Source: Gymnopus androsaceus JB14 (lineage: Eukaryota; Basidiomycota; Agaricomycetes; Agaricales; Omphalotaceae). From it: DNA of 64,000 nucleotides. Each line of letters begins with the position of its first letter. The first letter of the stretch is position 1. Both the position numbers and the translations under genes were made by a program. Below the pieces are notes generated by a model that was not told the origin of the DNA, made no database searches, and saw only the letters and a list, made by a program, of their open reading frames with translations. The stretch is from contig ML769402.1 in assembly GCA_009733575.1 (NCBI GenBank), positions 98,735 through 162,734 on the forward strand. The letters run 5' to 3'. Positions 50,961 to 62,157 of this stretch are shown in pieces.

Positions 50961-52090
50961 GTACTGTTCACAGTCACGGCCATGAAATTTATGGTCCATG
51001 TCAGCAACAGTATGACCATGACTGTCCCATTCCATAATAGCTTCAGGCATTGACACAGGATGGTATGGTACTGTACCTGTACCATAATGGTTGACGGTAT
51101 ATTAATTTTGTTTTTGTAGTTAAGTAGTAACAAGTATTTAATCTACCTAATCTCCAATGACCTTGTTGATAGTAGCTCTTTCAAGCCTGAGGCACCATAA
51201 GTGTCTGAATTGTATCTGCCTTCAAACTAGCCCTACGTAAAGATATTGTGTCTCTTCCGCCAGAGAAAACTCATTCTACTGCAACTGCAGACCCTAGAAA
51301 ACAAGACATTATTGAAATAACACAATATCTATATAATAAGCTCACTTACCAGGTATACACAGAACATCAAAAGCAAAGAGATACAGAGTGGGGAATTGTT
51401 TATGACAAGTATACCACCACTGCAAAGGATCACAGTGATTAAAGTCTTCCCAAATAATGGTGATATGCAGATATTCATCAAGCTCACACTCTGCAGGATC
51501 GATTATAAAACAGCCAAAATTTATTCCAAAAAAGATGAAGTAAATGATGATAAATTTTGCCAAAGATTTTGCTTGAAACAGGTCATATATTGTGCCTGAA
51601 ATATGGTTAGAATAATATAATCTTTTTCATATATAATCCCAGGTGAAAAAGTTGGTGGGAATTAGTCAGTATTGTGATGGGAAAACAAAATCAATTTTGC
51701 CTGCAAAATTCTGACAATTCCATATGAGAAAGAAAATGGAATTCAGGACCTTTACTACTAGTGAGAGACCATCTTTTGCACTTGGGAAAGGTCTTGTGAT
51801 CTTTGATCTTTCCTGCTCGTAATTCTCCAACTTTTATGCCATCAAACACATGGCACCCAGTTACTGCCCATTGACTATTTGGCAACTGCCCAGTTGCCTG
51901 GGTTCTGATGGTCAATCATCAGATGGTCAACAACAATTGATTGTTGAACATTGTGGACCAAGTTATGCTTAAGATAGGGCTCATGGATGATGTATGCACC
52001 TATGTCATTGTGACTTGAATGTGACTAATCATGTGAAGCCTGTGAAAACATGGTACATAGCCACTAATTAGTGTTGGTTTCTTCTTTTCT
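50961..52090. other. Non-coding, AT-rich transposon-derived segment of R1
   Basis: No coding frame. It includes a short inverted motif ggtactgtacctgtacc (about 51065), similar in style to the TIR element at 24840, and a long CpG-poor stretch. The same segment is present in R2 (about 57470-58680). Confidence 0.5.
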
Positions 52091-52112
52091 TCCTTCTTGA
52101 CAATCTCAACCA

Positions 52113-52827
52113 ATGCCATACCATTATGGTGCTGGATCCTCAGATGTAGAATGGTGGCCAGATGGTAATGAAGATGGAAACCAAGGAGATGAAGCTAAAT
52201 CTCAGGCCCCTCAAAGTTGGTCCTCAAGTCCTTCAGATGATGGGTGGAATTACGATGTGAGGTATGTTGTTATTTTATTACAAACATGTTTACTCTCTCA
52301 TTGCATGAATATAACACAAAAGGGATGTATACACAGCCAGCTCTGGAAGCTTCTCTAGTGTTATTAAGGGATATTGCTGCCACTAGCATGGAGGAGTGGC
52401 ACAATGCAGATGCACCGCTTGCACCACTATTTTGTGATTTCATTTAGTTATATTCTTTATAGTCAATTCACTTGGTGCTTCTGAAGATGATGCCTTACAC
52501 CAAACAGTGTCACCTGAGGAAATGGCCTGACTGCTCCATCGAAGCAAGTTTCTAGATGAAATCCACCATCAAGTCATCAATGCCCTTGCTGAATGCAACA
52601 CTGCTGTAGAAAAGGCATCATTGCTTGAAAGGGAGATCAAACTCCTTCATCAGGATATGATTATGCTAGGGGAAGATCTTTATTCGAGTCTGACAGGTGG
52701 TCCAAACTTTGTGTGTGACATTCAAAGAGTTGCAACTGGGCTAATTCAGGCTGGGAGGGATGGTTCAGAAAGTAGAGAGCATAGAGAGCACCAAAAAAGT
52801 CATCTGGAGCCCTACCCTCAGCAATGA
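52113..52827 (+). pseudogene. Small plus-strand transposon-associated gene, R1 (convergent with transposase)
   Basis: MPYHYGAGSSDVEWWPDGNE opens an acidic, Ser-rich N-terminus. A GT-AG intron from gtgagg (about 52257) joins DDGWNYD to PALEASLVLLRDIAATSMEE and WHNADAPLAPLFCDF. The last part (SKFLDEIHHQVINALAECNT, ASLLEREIKLLHQDMIMLGE) looks coiled-coil. A TGA interrupts EEMA-LLHR where an Arg codon is expected. The product has no domain I recognise. It ends 10 bp from the stop of the convergent transposase, so the two probably belong to one element. Confidence 0.5.
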
Positions 52828-52837
52828 ATCTATGATG

Positions 52838-54184
52838 TTACACAGAATGAAGATGTATGATTGTTTCGGTGGTTAACATATTATCTAATTCCATATCCTT
52901 CATTGATGACTCTGGAAGCACTCTATGACCATGATATTTCTTCCCTGCCCATGTTGCCTGTTTCCCTGTAAGTCCCCTGTGGTATGCATCCATGAATCTA
53001 CATGCACGGCAAGCATATCTGTCAAGAAAATAAGCATAATCAAAGGTAAAGTAGTATGATAAAAGACAAACCAGCGCATGGTAATCAGTTCAATAGCATC
53101 CAAGGATGCAATCATGTTGCATTCAAGGTCATCCTCTTTGGATGATGCTGGCATCAGACGGTATGCATGTTTCGCAGTGCCCCAATACTGCTCAATGAAG
53201 TTGAGTTCACAGTGGAACTTTGGTAGAAAAATAACTTGAAATCCCTGCTCCTTGCACATGACCTCAAGCAAGGAAAGTCCAGCTGTAAAATCTGGCTCAG
53301 TGAAGAGTATCCTTCAACAACAGCACCTTCCCTCTAGCAATGGGTCACATCTGAACTGTGCACACTCAGCATGGAGCTTCAGTGCATTTGTGTAACCTCG
53401 CTCTACCAGAATTTGTGCCATACCTTTGAAAACACCTGCACACTCATGCCCTTCCAGATAGTAGAATTCTTATGTTGTTCCATCAGCAAATTTCCCATTA
53501 TGCATGTGGATCTTGGTCTTCTTTGGCTTCCCTTTATCATTGTAGACAATTGTACCATTATCTTGCTTCATAGTCACCTCTATTCCCCAAGTTGTCCTAA
53601 CTTTTAGTGTGAATTTTGGCATCTTTCAAGCAGAAAGAGCATCCTCTGCATGTTTGAGATGAGTTGTGGCATTATCAAAAACAAGAACATGATCTTCATC
53701 AGGATAGTCATGGGTAAGGATGTCCAGTGCTTTCCAACTTTGGGCGAGAATGTTGTTGTTGTCAAAATATCCATTGTGATTCTTTCCAGGGAAAAAAACA
53801 ACAACACACGCAGACTCCTTCCCATCTTTTGAACGTAACCATCCATAGTCTGCAGATACAAAATCCGCAACCATCATGGACACACCCTCACCTTTAGCAT
53901 AGGGCTCTGGTGAAGTGCCAACCTTGACCCATTGTGCTTTTTGGTGGTCATGAGCATAGAATATTGACTTGTCATGAAACCAAATCACAACACGTCAACC
54001 AAGGGCATTGATTTCATCTACAAGCTCCTCCACATTGTCTGAGGACCATGAGTGCATCTGACTCTTGACTCGGTACCAAGCAGGGAGGAAAATGTTCTGC
54101 CAGTAATGAACCACATCTGCACGTTCATGCCCATTGATGTATTAGCCTACATGATTCCAAACCCACCAAAACTTCAGTGCTTTC
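52838..54184 (-). pseudogene. DDE transposase, main part (R1), Tc1/mariner-like triad
   Basis: Agaricomycete-type DDE transposase. In order on the minus strand: YINGHERADVVHYWQ, FLPAWYRV, VIWFHDKSIFYAHDHQKAQW (first Asp), VSMMVADFVSADYGWLRSKD, GKNHNGYFDNNNILAQ, HVLVFDNATTHLKHAEDAL (second Asp), KMPKFTLKVRTT, GVFKGMAQILVERGY, FHCELNFIEQYWGTAKHAYR (Glu) and, after an intron, YACRACRFMDAYHRGLTGKQ with stop TAA 52838-52840. At least five internal stops are TGA or TAA in place of expected CGA or CAA. The 5' part continues beyond the solo LTR, at 55310-55540. Confidence 0.8.
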
Positions 54185-54189
54185 ATCCA

Positions 54190-55304
54190 TGTGAGACCCG
54201 GTGCACAAAACGGATCTCAAACCAACGTATCCTGAATGTCTCGCACCTAGATGTAGGTGGAGACCAAATGCGACCACCCAGGGTAACCGTGCCATAAGGT
54301 GGGTCTGGACAGTAGTATGAGTGTTGTACGGAACAGTACAAGCCTCAGAGGTGCAAGGAACAGTGTACGGGCCACCCGCTGACGTAATCAGGAGGAAGCG
54401 GGTGGTATTGTGGTCTGACGACCAGAAATGAGTGGGAGTGGATGGAATATGGGTGAAGGGGTGGTCCAAAAAGGTGTAATAAGTCCAAATATGGATACTG
54501 CGGATGGAATACAGCAAATGCGGACGGAAATAGCGTGAGAGCGGGTGGAATAGGGTGAAAGCGGGCGGAAATAGCGTGGGAGCGGACGGAATAGTGCAAA
54601 AGCAGACGGAAATAGCGTGGGAGTGGATGGAATAGGGTGGAAGCGGATGGGAATAGTGTGAGAGCGGATGGATTAGCATGAGAGCGGGTGGAAATAGCGT
54701 GGGAGTGGGCGGAATTGAGTGAAAGCGGACGGTCCCAGAGGTTCTAGAGGTAGCAAAACCCAAATAGGAAGCTCCCGGGGAGCTTTGGTTGTAAAGTTGT
54801 AAACAGAGATAGAAGACAGTGAGCTCTGGACGTAGATTTGGTATCTATGGACAGAGCCTCGCAGTTAATGCAGATGACAGTGGGCCTTTGAATGGAGCTC
54901 GGAAGGCACAGCTGGTTAGAACAGATAGAAATAGAGAGACAGAGACAGAGACAGAGCAAAACAGGATCGATTCGGTAACAATGGTAATAACAGACTAGGG
55001 TGCATGGACTCGGGGTGTCTACTTATATACTGTAGGGTGGCTGTGTAAGTCGTCGGGAGGCCTGATGGATGGTTATCAAGTGCGGGAGGCACCCGGGAGG
55101 CAGGATAAGTGGTAATCACATGTAGAAAGTGCCCGGCAGGCAGGATAAATGATAAATAAGCATGGAAAGTGCCCGCAATGTAGGTAATGAGTGCGGGAAG
55201 TATCTGCGGACGGTCAGGAAGCGTGGAAGTATCCGCGGACGGCCAGGAAGCGTGGGAAACATCAGCGGGTGGATAGCGGATGAGAAATGAGCCAAGGCCT
55301 GACA
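54190..55304. mobile_element. Solo LTR (1115 bp) inserted in the transposase gene, with TSD atcca
   Basis: Begins TGTGAGACCCGG and ends GGCCTGACA, the 5'-TG...CA-3' ends of an LTR. It is flanked on both sides by the 5 bp duplication atcca (54185-54189 and 55305-55309). Removing it joins the minus-strand transposase codons for ISISTAKW to WMKALKFWW in frame. There is no internal retrotransposon sequence, so it is a solo LTR. It contains a TATA-like ttatatactg (about 55024) and minisatellite repeats. It is GC-rich relative to its surroundings. Confidence 0.88.
54500..54735. repeat. Minisatellite inside the solo LTR, about 27 bp unit
   Basis: Eight to nine variant units of the form gcgtgagagcgggtggaat / agcgtgggagcggacggaa, alternating ggaatag and ggaaatag. 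It forms the middle of the LTR. A second, shorter set (gcggacggccaggaagcgtg) lies at about 55205-55260. Confidence 0.75.
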
Positions 55305-55309
55305 ATCCA

Positions 55310-55540
55310 CCATTTAGCAGTTGAGATGGAAATCATCTCTTCTAAGCCATACCTCCCCTTTACATCATGACAATTCAAGAAAGTCACAATGTCATGGGCT
55401 TGCACATACTTGCCAATTGAGACAAGATGTTCCATTAGCTCTTCCTTGAGATCTGGATGTGACTCGAGTAAAGATTTTGCCCAAGATCCAAAAGGATTAA
55501 CAGGAACCTCCTGTTTCTCAATATGTTCATTGAATTAGGA
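55310..55540 (-). pseudogene. DDE transposase N-terminal part (R1), beyond the solo LTR
   Basis: The minus strand reads PVNPFGSWAKSLLESHPDLK, EELMEHLVSIGKYVQAHDIV and GLEEMISISTAKW, the N-terminal helix-turn-helix-like region of the transposase at 52838-54184. It is cut at about 55540 by a junction with Gypsy sequence (catacattcgagccatgcc), so the gene start is missing. Confidence 0.65.
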
Positions 55541-55606
55541 AAGACTTTCTCTTATACATTCGAGCCATGCCTTCTGACATTAATGACATGTGGGTTGGAC
55601 ATCAGC

Positions 55607-55958
55607 AAAAACTGTTTTGGGCCAGGAGGATCTAAGGTCACCTAGTCCTCTTAGGCAACCTGAGGCATCCTAGTTGGCCCAGGAAAAAGGGTAAAACTTT
55701 GGACACCTCAGGTATCCTAGTCATCCTAGGTGTCCTGGGATATCCTGAGGGTGTCCTGGGGCATCCTAGGATAGAACCTTTATCCTAGGATGCCCCAGGA
55801 TGCCCCAGGATACCCCAGGATATCCCAGGACACCTAGGATGACTAGGATACCTGAGGTGTCCAAATTTTTTACCCTTTTTCCTGGGCCAACTAGGATGCC
55901 TCAGGTTGCCTAAGAGGACTAGGTGACCTTAGATCCTCCTGGGCCCAAAACAGTTTTT
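55607..55958. repeat. Hairpin (foldback) element H2
   Basis: Same element as H1, with the same outer sequence AAAAACTGTTTTGGG and the same loop. It has one base fewer at the left end (gggccagg) and an extra cccaggatg unit in the right arm. It sits at the junction of R1 and R2 with 60 bp of S-derived sequence on its left. Confidence 0.9.
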
Positions 55959-57420
55959 TCTGATGGAACAAGTCTAATTTGCTTTGTATAGTGATCAGTG
56001 AATACTGCTATAGCATCAAATCCTCTGGTCTTGGTAGCTTTCCAATTAAGTCTACTCCCAACAAATTCCCAGGGTCCGGATGGTTTGTTTTGATGAATTT
56101 TCATGGCTTGGCACTTCTCACATCCTTTTATGTACATTCGGATGTCATTTCTGATTCCTGGCCACCAATAGTTACAAGTAACCAGTTCCCACATTTTGTA
56201 TTGACCCAGATGTCCTCCAAGGATTGTATCATGGTGTTTCTTTATAATTTCTCCTTGTAATTCTTGGTTCTTTGGCACATAAATGCAATTTTTCCATGTG
56301 ATAAACTCCATCTCATTCATTAGTCCAATATTTGTCTTTTCCATTTAATGCTTCAACTACCAATTTGTCTACATTGTTGGCATATTTTATGATTTTGTCG
56401 ATTATAGCATCTTCTGGACTATTGGTTTTGTGGATTGCATTGATGAAAAATTCTGGTTTAAGAAAAATGATGTCCTTGTTGTCATTCACCCCCATTTCAA
56501 GGTTTTTCATCCTTGACAAAGTGTCAGCTTTTCCCATGGAAGTACCTGGTTTATGATGAAGAACAAATTCTAATTTGGATAATTCCGTAACCCAATGTGC
56601 TTGTCATTGATTAAGTTTTTGCAGTTTACGGAAGTATTGCAGATTCTGGTGATCGGGTCCATATCTTGAATGGTTCTCTTAGCACCCATAAGATATTGAT
56701 GCCATTTCCAATAGTGAATCCATGATAGCCATCATTTCTTTATCATGATTTCATAATTTCTTTCAACATCATTGAGCAATCTAGATCTAAAAGCTACCAG
56801 TCTCCATTTTCCATCAACCTGTTGCAATAGTACAGCACCATTGGCAAAATCTGATGAATCAGCTTCTACTCAGAACTGTTCATTATTCAAGTGGGATTAC
56901 GAGTGTGACATCTTCTGCAATTCTTGATTTCAGATTTCAAAGGCTTGAAACTCTTCAGGACCCCATGACCATTCTGCATCCCTGTGAGTTTGCTAAGGAG
57001 TCTAGCAACATGGCTGAATCCTCAAATAAAGCATCTAAAAGAACTTACAAAATCCTAAAAAGGATTGTAATGTCTCATTTCTTCTTTGGGATTGGCCAAT
57101 CCTTGACTTTTTGACTTTCTTTGGATCCATTCTCACTTGACCATTTCTGACAATGATACCAAGTAATTAACATGAGGTGATTGAATGTGCATTTTCTGGT
57201 TTTTGAGATAAAGCCCATTCTCTTCAAGGATTCTTGAGTACTTCATGTACAATGCAGCAGTGTTCCTCAATAGTGTCCATGAAAAAAGATATATATCCAT
57301 GTAGATGATTACGTGTCCTTCATCAATTAGACATTTCAGAATGTGATTCATGAATGCCGAAACATTGCAGGAGAGTTTGTCAAGACCAAAGAACATGACT
57401 GTTGGTTTGAAAATCCTCAA
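55959..57420 (-). pseudogene. Ty3/Gypsy pol relic, R2
   Basis: Second copy of 49394-50960. It has the same integrase, RNase H and RT blocks and the same TGA stops, but with added single-base indels, increasingly frequent after about 56640 (for example FLS-type frame changes in the YMDD region at about 57280). The first 600 bp are nearly identical to R1. Confidence 0.8.
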
Positions 57421-58686
57421 TTAGTTCTGATGCTGCCTTCCACTCATCACCATCTTTGATTCAGATATGTTGTATCCCCACCAATGTCCATCTTTGTGAA
57501 AACCTTAGCTAGGGCTTACACCAGTACTGTTCACAGTCACGGCCATGAAATTTATGGTCCATGTCAGCAACAGTATGACCATGACTGTCCCATTCCATAA
57601 ATAGCTTTCAGGCATTGACACAGGATGGTATGGTACTGTACCTGTACCATAATGGTTGACGGGTATTATAATTTTGTTTTGTAGTTAAGTAGTAACAAGT
57701 ATTTAATCTACCTAATCTCCAATGACCTTGTTGATAGTAGCTCTTTCAAGCCTGAGGCACCATAAGTGTTCTGAATTGTATCTGCCCTTCAAACTAGCCC
57801 TACGTAAAGATATTGTGTCTCTTCCGCCAGAGAAAACTCATTCTACTGCAACTGCAGACCCTAGAAACAAGACATTATTGAAATAACACAATATCTATAT
57901 AATAAGCTCACTTACCAGGTATTACACAGAACATCAAAAGCAAAGAGATACAGAGTGGGGAATTGTTTATGACAAGTATACCAACCACTGCAAAGGATCA
58001 CAGTGATTAAAGTCTTCCCAAATAAATGGTGATATGCAGATATTCATCAAGCTCACACTCTGCAGGATCGATTATAAAACAGCCAAAATTTATTCCAAAA
58101 AAAGATGAAGTAAATGATGATAAATTTTGCCAAAGATTTTGCTTGAAACAGGTCATATATGTGGCCTGAAATATGGTTAGAATAATATATCTTTTTCATA
58201 TATAATCCCAGGTGAAAAAGTTGGTGGGAATTAGTCAGTATTGTGATGGGAAAACAAAAATCAATTTTTGCCTGCAAAATTCTGACAATTCCATATGAGA
58301 AAGGAAAATGGAATTCAGGACCTTTATACTAGTGAAGAGACCATCTTTTGCACTTGGGAAAGGTCTTGTGATCTTTGATCTTTCCTGCTCGTATAATTCT
58401 CCAACTTTTTATGCCATCAAACACATGGCACCCAGTTACTGCCCATTGACTATTTGGGCAACTGCCCAGTTGCCTGGGTTCTGATGGTCAATCATCAGAT
58501 GGTCAACAACAATTGATTGTTGAACATTGTGGGACCAAGATTGCTTAAGATAGGGCTCATGGATGATGTATGCACCTATGTCATTGTGACTTGAATGTGA
58601 CTAATCATGTGAAGCCTGTGAAAACATGGTACATAGCCACTAATTAGTGTTGGTTTCTTCTTTTCTTCCTTCTTGACAATCTCAAC

Positions 58687-59430
58687 CAATGCCTACCATT
58701 ATGGTGCTGGATCCTCAGATGTAGGAATGGTGGCCAGATGGTAATGAAGATGGAAACCAAGAACCAAGGAGATGAAGCTAAATCTCAGGCCCCTTCAAAG
58801 TTGGTCCTCAAGTCCTTCAGATGATGGGTGGGAATTACGATGTTGAGGTATGTTGTATTTTTATACAAACATGTTTACTCTTTCATTGCATGAAATATAA
58901 CACCAAAAGGGATGTATACACAGCCAAGCTCTGGAAGCTTCTCTTAGTGTTATTAAGGGATTATTGCTGGCCACTAGCATGGAGAGTGGCACCAATGCAG
59001 ATGCCACCGCTTGCCACCACTATTTTGTGATTTCATTTAGTTATATTCTTTTATAGCTCAATTCCACTTGGTGCTTCTGAAGATGATGCCTTACACCAAA
59101 CAGTGTCACCTGAGGAAATGGCCTGACTCCTCCATCGAAGCAAGTTTCTAGGATGAAATCCACCATCAAGTCATCAATGCCCTTGCTGAATGCACACTGC
59201 TGTAGAAAAAGGCATCATTGCTTGAAAGGGAGATCAAACTCCTTCATCAGGATATGATTAGCTAGGGGAAGATCTTTATTCGAGTCTGACAGGTGGTCCA
59301 AACTTTGTGTGTGACATTCAAAGAGTTTGCAACTGGGGCTAATTCAGGGCTGGAGGATGGTTCAGAAAGGTAGAGAGCATAGGAGAGCCACCAAAAAAGT
59401 CCATCTGGAGCCCTACCCTCAGCAAATGAA
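58687..59430 (+). pseudogene. Small plus-strand transposon gene, R2 copy
   Basis: Copy of 52113-52827. The start is broken (atgcctaccat instead of atgccataccat), and many single-base insertions and deletions interrupt every block. Not translatable as sequenced. Confidence 0.6.
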
Positions 59431-59439
59431 TCTATGATG

Positions 59440-60817
59440 TTACACAGGAATGAAGATGTATGATTGTTTCGGTGGTTAACATATTATCATAATTCCATAT
59501 CCTTCATTGATGTCTCTGGAAGCACATCTTATGACCTTGATATTCTTCCCTCCTCTCTTTAATGGTCTCTGTGTTCCCTGTAAGCTCCCCGTTGGATGCA
59601 TACCTAGAATCTACATGCAAGCATATCTGTCAAGAAAATAGATAATCAAAAGGGTATAAGATATGATAAAAGACAAACCAGCGCATGGTAATCACTTCAT
59701 ACTCATAAGGAGTCTATTCATGTTGCATCATAAGTCATCCTCTTTGGATGATGCTGGCATCGACGGTATGCATGTTTCGCATGTTCTCTGCTCAATGAAG
59801 TTGAGTTCACAGTGGAACTTTGGTAGAAAAATAACTTGAAATCCCTGCTCCTTGCACATGACCTCAAGCAAGGAAAGTCCAGCTGTAAAAATCTGGTCAG
59901 TGAAGAGTATCCTTCAACAAACAGCACCTTCCCTCTAGCAATGGGGTCAATCTGAACTGTGCACACTCAGCATGGAGCTTCAGTGCATTTGTGTAAGCCT
60001 CGCTCTACCAGAATTTGTGCCATACCTTTGAAAACACCTGCACACTCATGCCCTTCCAAGATAGGTAGAATTCTTATTTGTTCCATCAGCCAAATTTTCC
60101 CATTATGCATGTGGATCTTGGTCTTCTTTGGCTTCCCTTTATCATTGTAGACAATTGTACCATTATCTTGCTTCATAGTCACCTCTATTCCCCCAGTTGT
60201 CCTAACTTTTAGTGTGAATTTTGGCATCTTTCAAGCAGAAAGAGCATCCTCTGCAGTTTGAGATGATTGTGGCATTATCAAAAACAAGAACATGATCTTC
60301 ATCAGGATAGTCATGGGTAAGGATGTCCAGTGCTTTCCAAACTTTGGGCGAGAATGTTGTTTGTTGTCAAATATCCATTGTGATTCTTTCCAGGGGAAAA
60401 AAACAAACAACACAGCGCAGACTCCTTCCCATCTTTTGAACGTAACCATCCATAGGTCTGCAGATACAAAAAATCCGCAACCATCATGGACACACCCTCA
60501 CCTTTAGCATAGGGCTCTGGTGAATGCCAACCTTGACCCATTGTTGCTTTTTGGTGGTCATGAGCATTAGAATATTGACTTGTCAGGCAAACCAAACTTA
60601 CAACACGTCAACCATATTTAGGGCATTGGGATTTCATCTACAAGGCTCCTCCACATTGTCCTGCAGGACCATGAGTGCATCTGACTCTTGACTCGTACCA
60701 AGCCAGGGGGAGGAAAATGTTTTCTGCCAGTAATGAACCACATCTGCACGTTCATGGGCCCATTGATGTATTAGCCCTACATGATTCCAAACCCACCAAA
60801 ACTTCAGTGCTTTCCAT
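59440..60817 (-). pseudogene. DDE transposase, R2 copy
   Basis: Copy of 52838-54184 with the same stops plus numerous indels. Recognisable pieces are EYMPKFTLKVRTTGG at about 60227, VSMMVADF at about 60490 and FLLFLIMPQ-frame shadows of the second Asp block. The segment near 59520-59780 has diverged more than the rest. Confidence 0.65.
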
Positions 60818-60821
60818 CCAT

Positions 60822-61995
60822 TGTGGAGACCCGGCTGCACCAAAACGGATCTCAAATCAACGTATCCTGAATGTCTCCGGCAACCTAGATGGTAGGTGGA
60901 GACCAATGCGACCCACCAGGGTACCGTGCCATAAGGTGGGTCTGACAGTAGTTATGAGTGCTTGTACGGAACAGTACAAGCCTCAGAGGGTTGCAAGGAA
61001 CAGTTGTACGGCCACCCCTGACGTAACTCAGGAGGGAAGCGGGTGGTATTTGTGGTCTCGACGACCAGGAAATGGGTGGGGAGGTGGATGCGAATATGGG
61101 TGGAAGGGTGGTCCAAAAAGTGTAATAAGTCCCAAATAATGGATACGCGGATGGAATACAGCAAAATGCGGACGGAAATAGCGTCTGGGAAGCGGGGTGG
61201 AATAGGGGGGTGAAAGCGGGCCGGATAATAGCTTTTTTTGTGGGAGCGGAACGGATAGTGCAAAAAGCAGACTGAAATAGCGGTGGGACGTGGATGGCAA
61301 TAGGGTGGGAAGCGGGATGGGGAATAGGTGAGAGCGGATGGATTAGCATGGAGAGCGGGTGGAAATAGCGTGGGGAGTGGGCGGGAATTGGAGTGAAAGC
61401 GGACGGTCCAGAGGTTCTAGAGGTAGCAAACCCAAATAGGAAGCTCCCGGGGAGCTTTGGTTGTAAAGTTGTAAACAGAGATAGAAGACAGTGAGCTTGG
61501 ACGTAGATTTTGGTATCTATGGACAGAGCCTTCGCAGTTAATGCAGATGACAGTGGGGCCTTTGAATTGGAGGCTCGGAAGGCACAGCTGGTTAGAACAG
61601 ATAGAAATAGAGAGACAGAGACAGAGGACAGAGCAAAACAGGATCGATTCGGTAACAATGGTAATAACAGACTTAGGGTGCATGACTCGGGGTGCTACTA
61701 TATACTGTAGGTGTGGCCTGTGTTAAGTCGTCGGGAGGGCGACTGATGGATGTTATATCAAGTGCGGGAGGCACCCGGGGAGGCAGGATAATGTGGTATC
61801 ACATGTAGAAAGTGCCCGGCAGGCAAGGATAAATGATAAATAGCAAGGAAAGTGCCCGCAATGTAGGTAAATGAGTGCGGGAAGTATCTGCGGACGGGTC
61901 AGGAAGCGTGGGAAGTATCCGCGGACGGCCAGGGAAGCGGTGGGAACATCAGGCGGGTTGGATTAGCGGATGGAAATGAGCCAAGGCCTGGGACA
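60822..61995. mobile_element. Solo LTR, R2 copy
   Basis: Copy of 54190-55304 at the equivalent position (left end tgtggagacccgg, right end cctgggaca). It is about 60 bp longer through many single-base insertions, especially doubled G, C or A. The flanking atcca is intact on the left and reduced to atca on the right. The duplication copied the LTR along with the unit. Confidence 0.75.
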
Positions 61996-62157
61996 ATCAC
62001 CATTTAGCAGTTGAGATGGAAATCATCTCTTCTAAGCCATACTTCCCCTTTTACATCATGACAATTCAAGAAAGTCACAATGTCATGGGCTTGCACATAC
62101 TTGCCAATTGAGACAAGATGTTCCATTAGCTCTTCCTTGAGATCTGGATGTGCTCGA
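61996..62157 (-). pseudogene. DDE transposase N-terminal part, R2 copy, joined to block S2
   Basis: The minus strand reads HPDLKEELMEHLVSIGKYVQ and AHDIVTFLNCHDVKG as in 55310-55470. It is cut at ctcgag (about 62158), earlier than in R1, where S2 begins. Confidence 0.6.

Noticed and set aside
54125..54763. 212-codon minus-strand ORF rich in Pro/His/Ser
   Set aside because: Mostly the translation of the LTR minisatellite; the only meaningful coding is transposase in another frame at its edge.
60885..61658. 257-codon minus-strand ORF in R2
   Set aside because: Same LTR minisatellite read through; created by indels relative to R1 and not conserved in the first copy.
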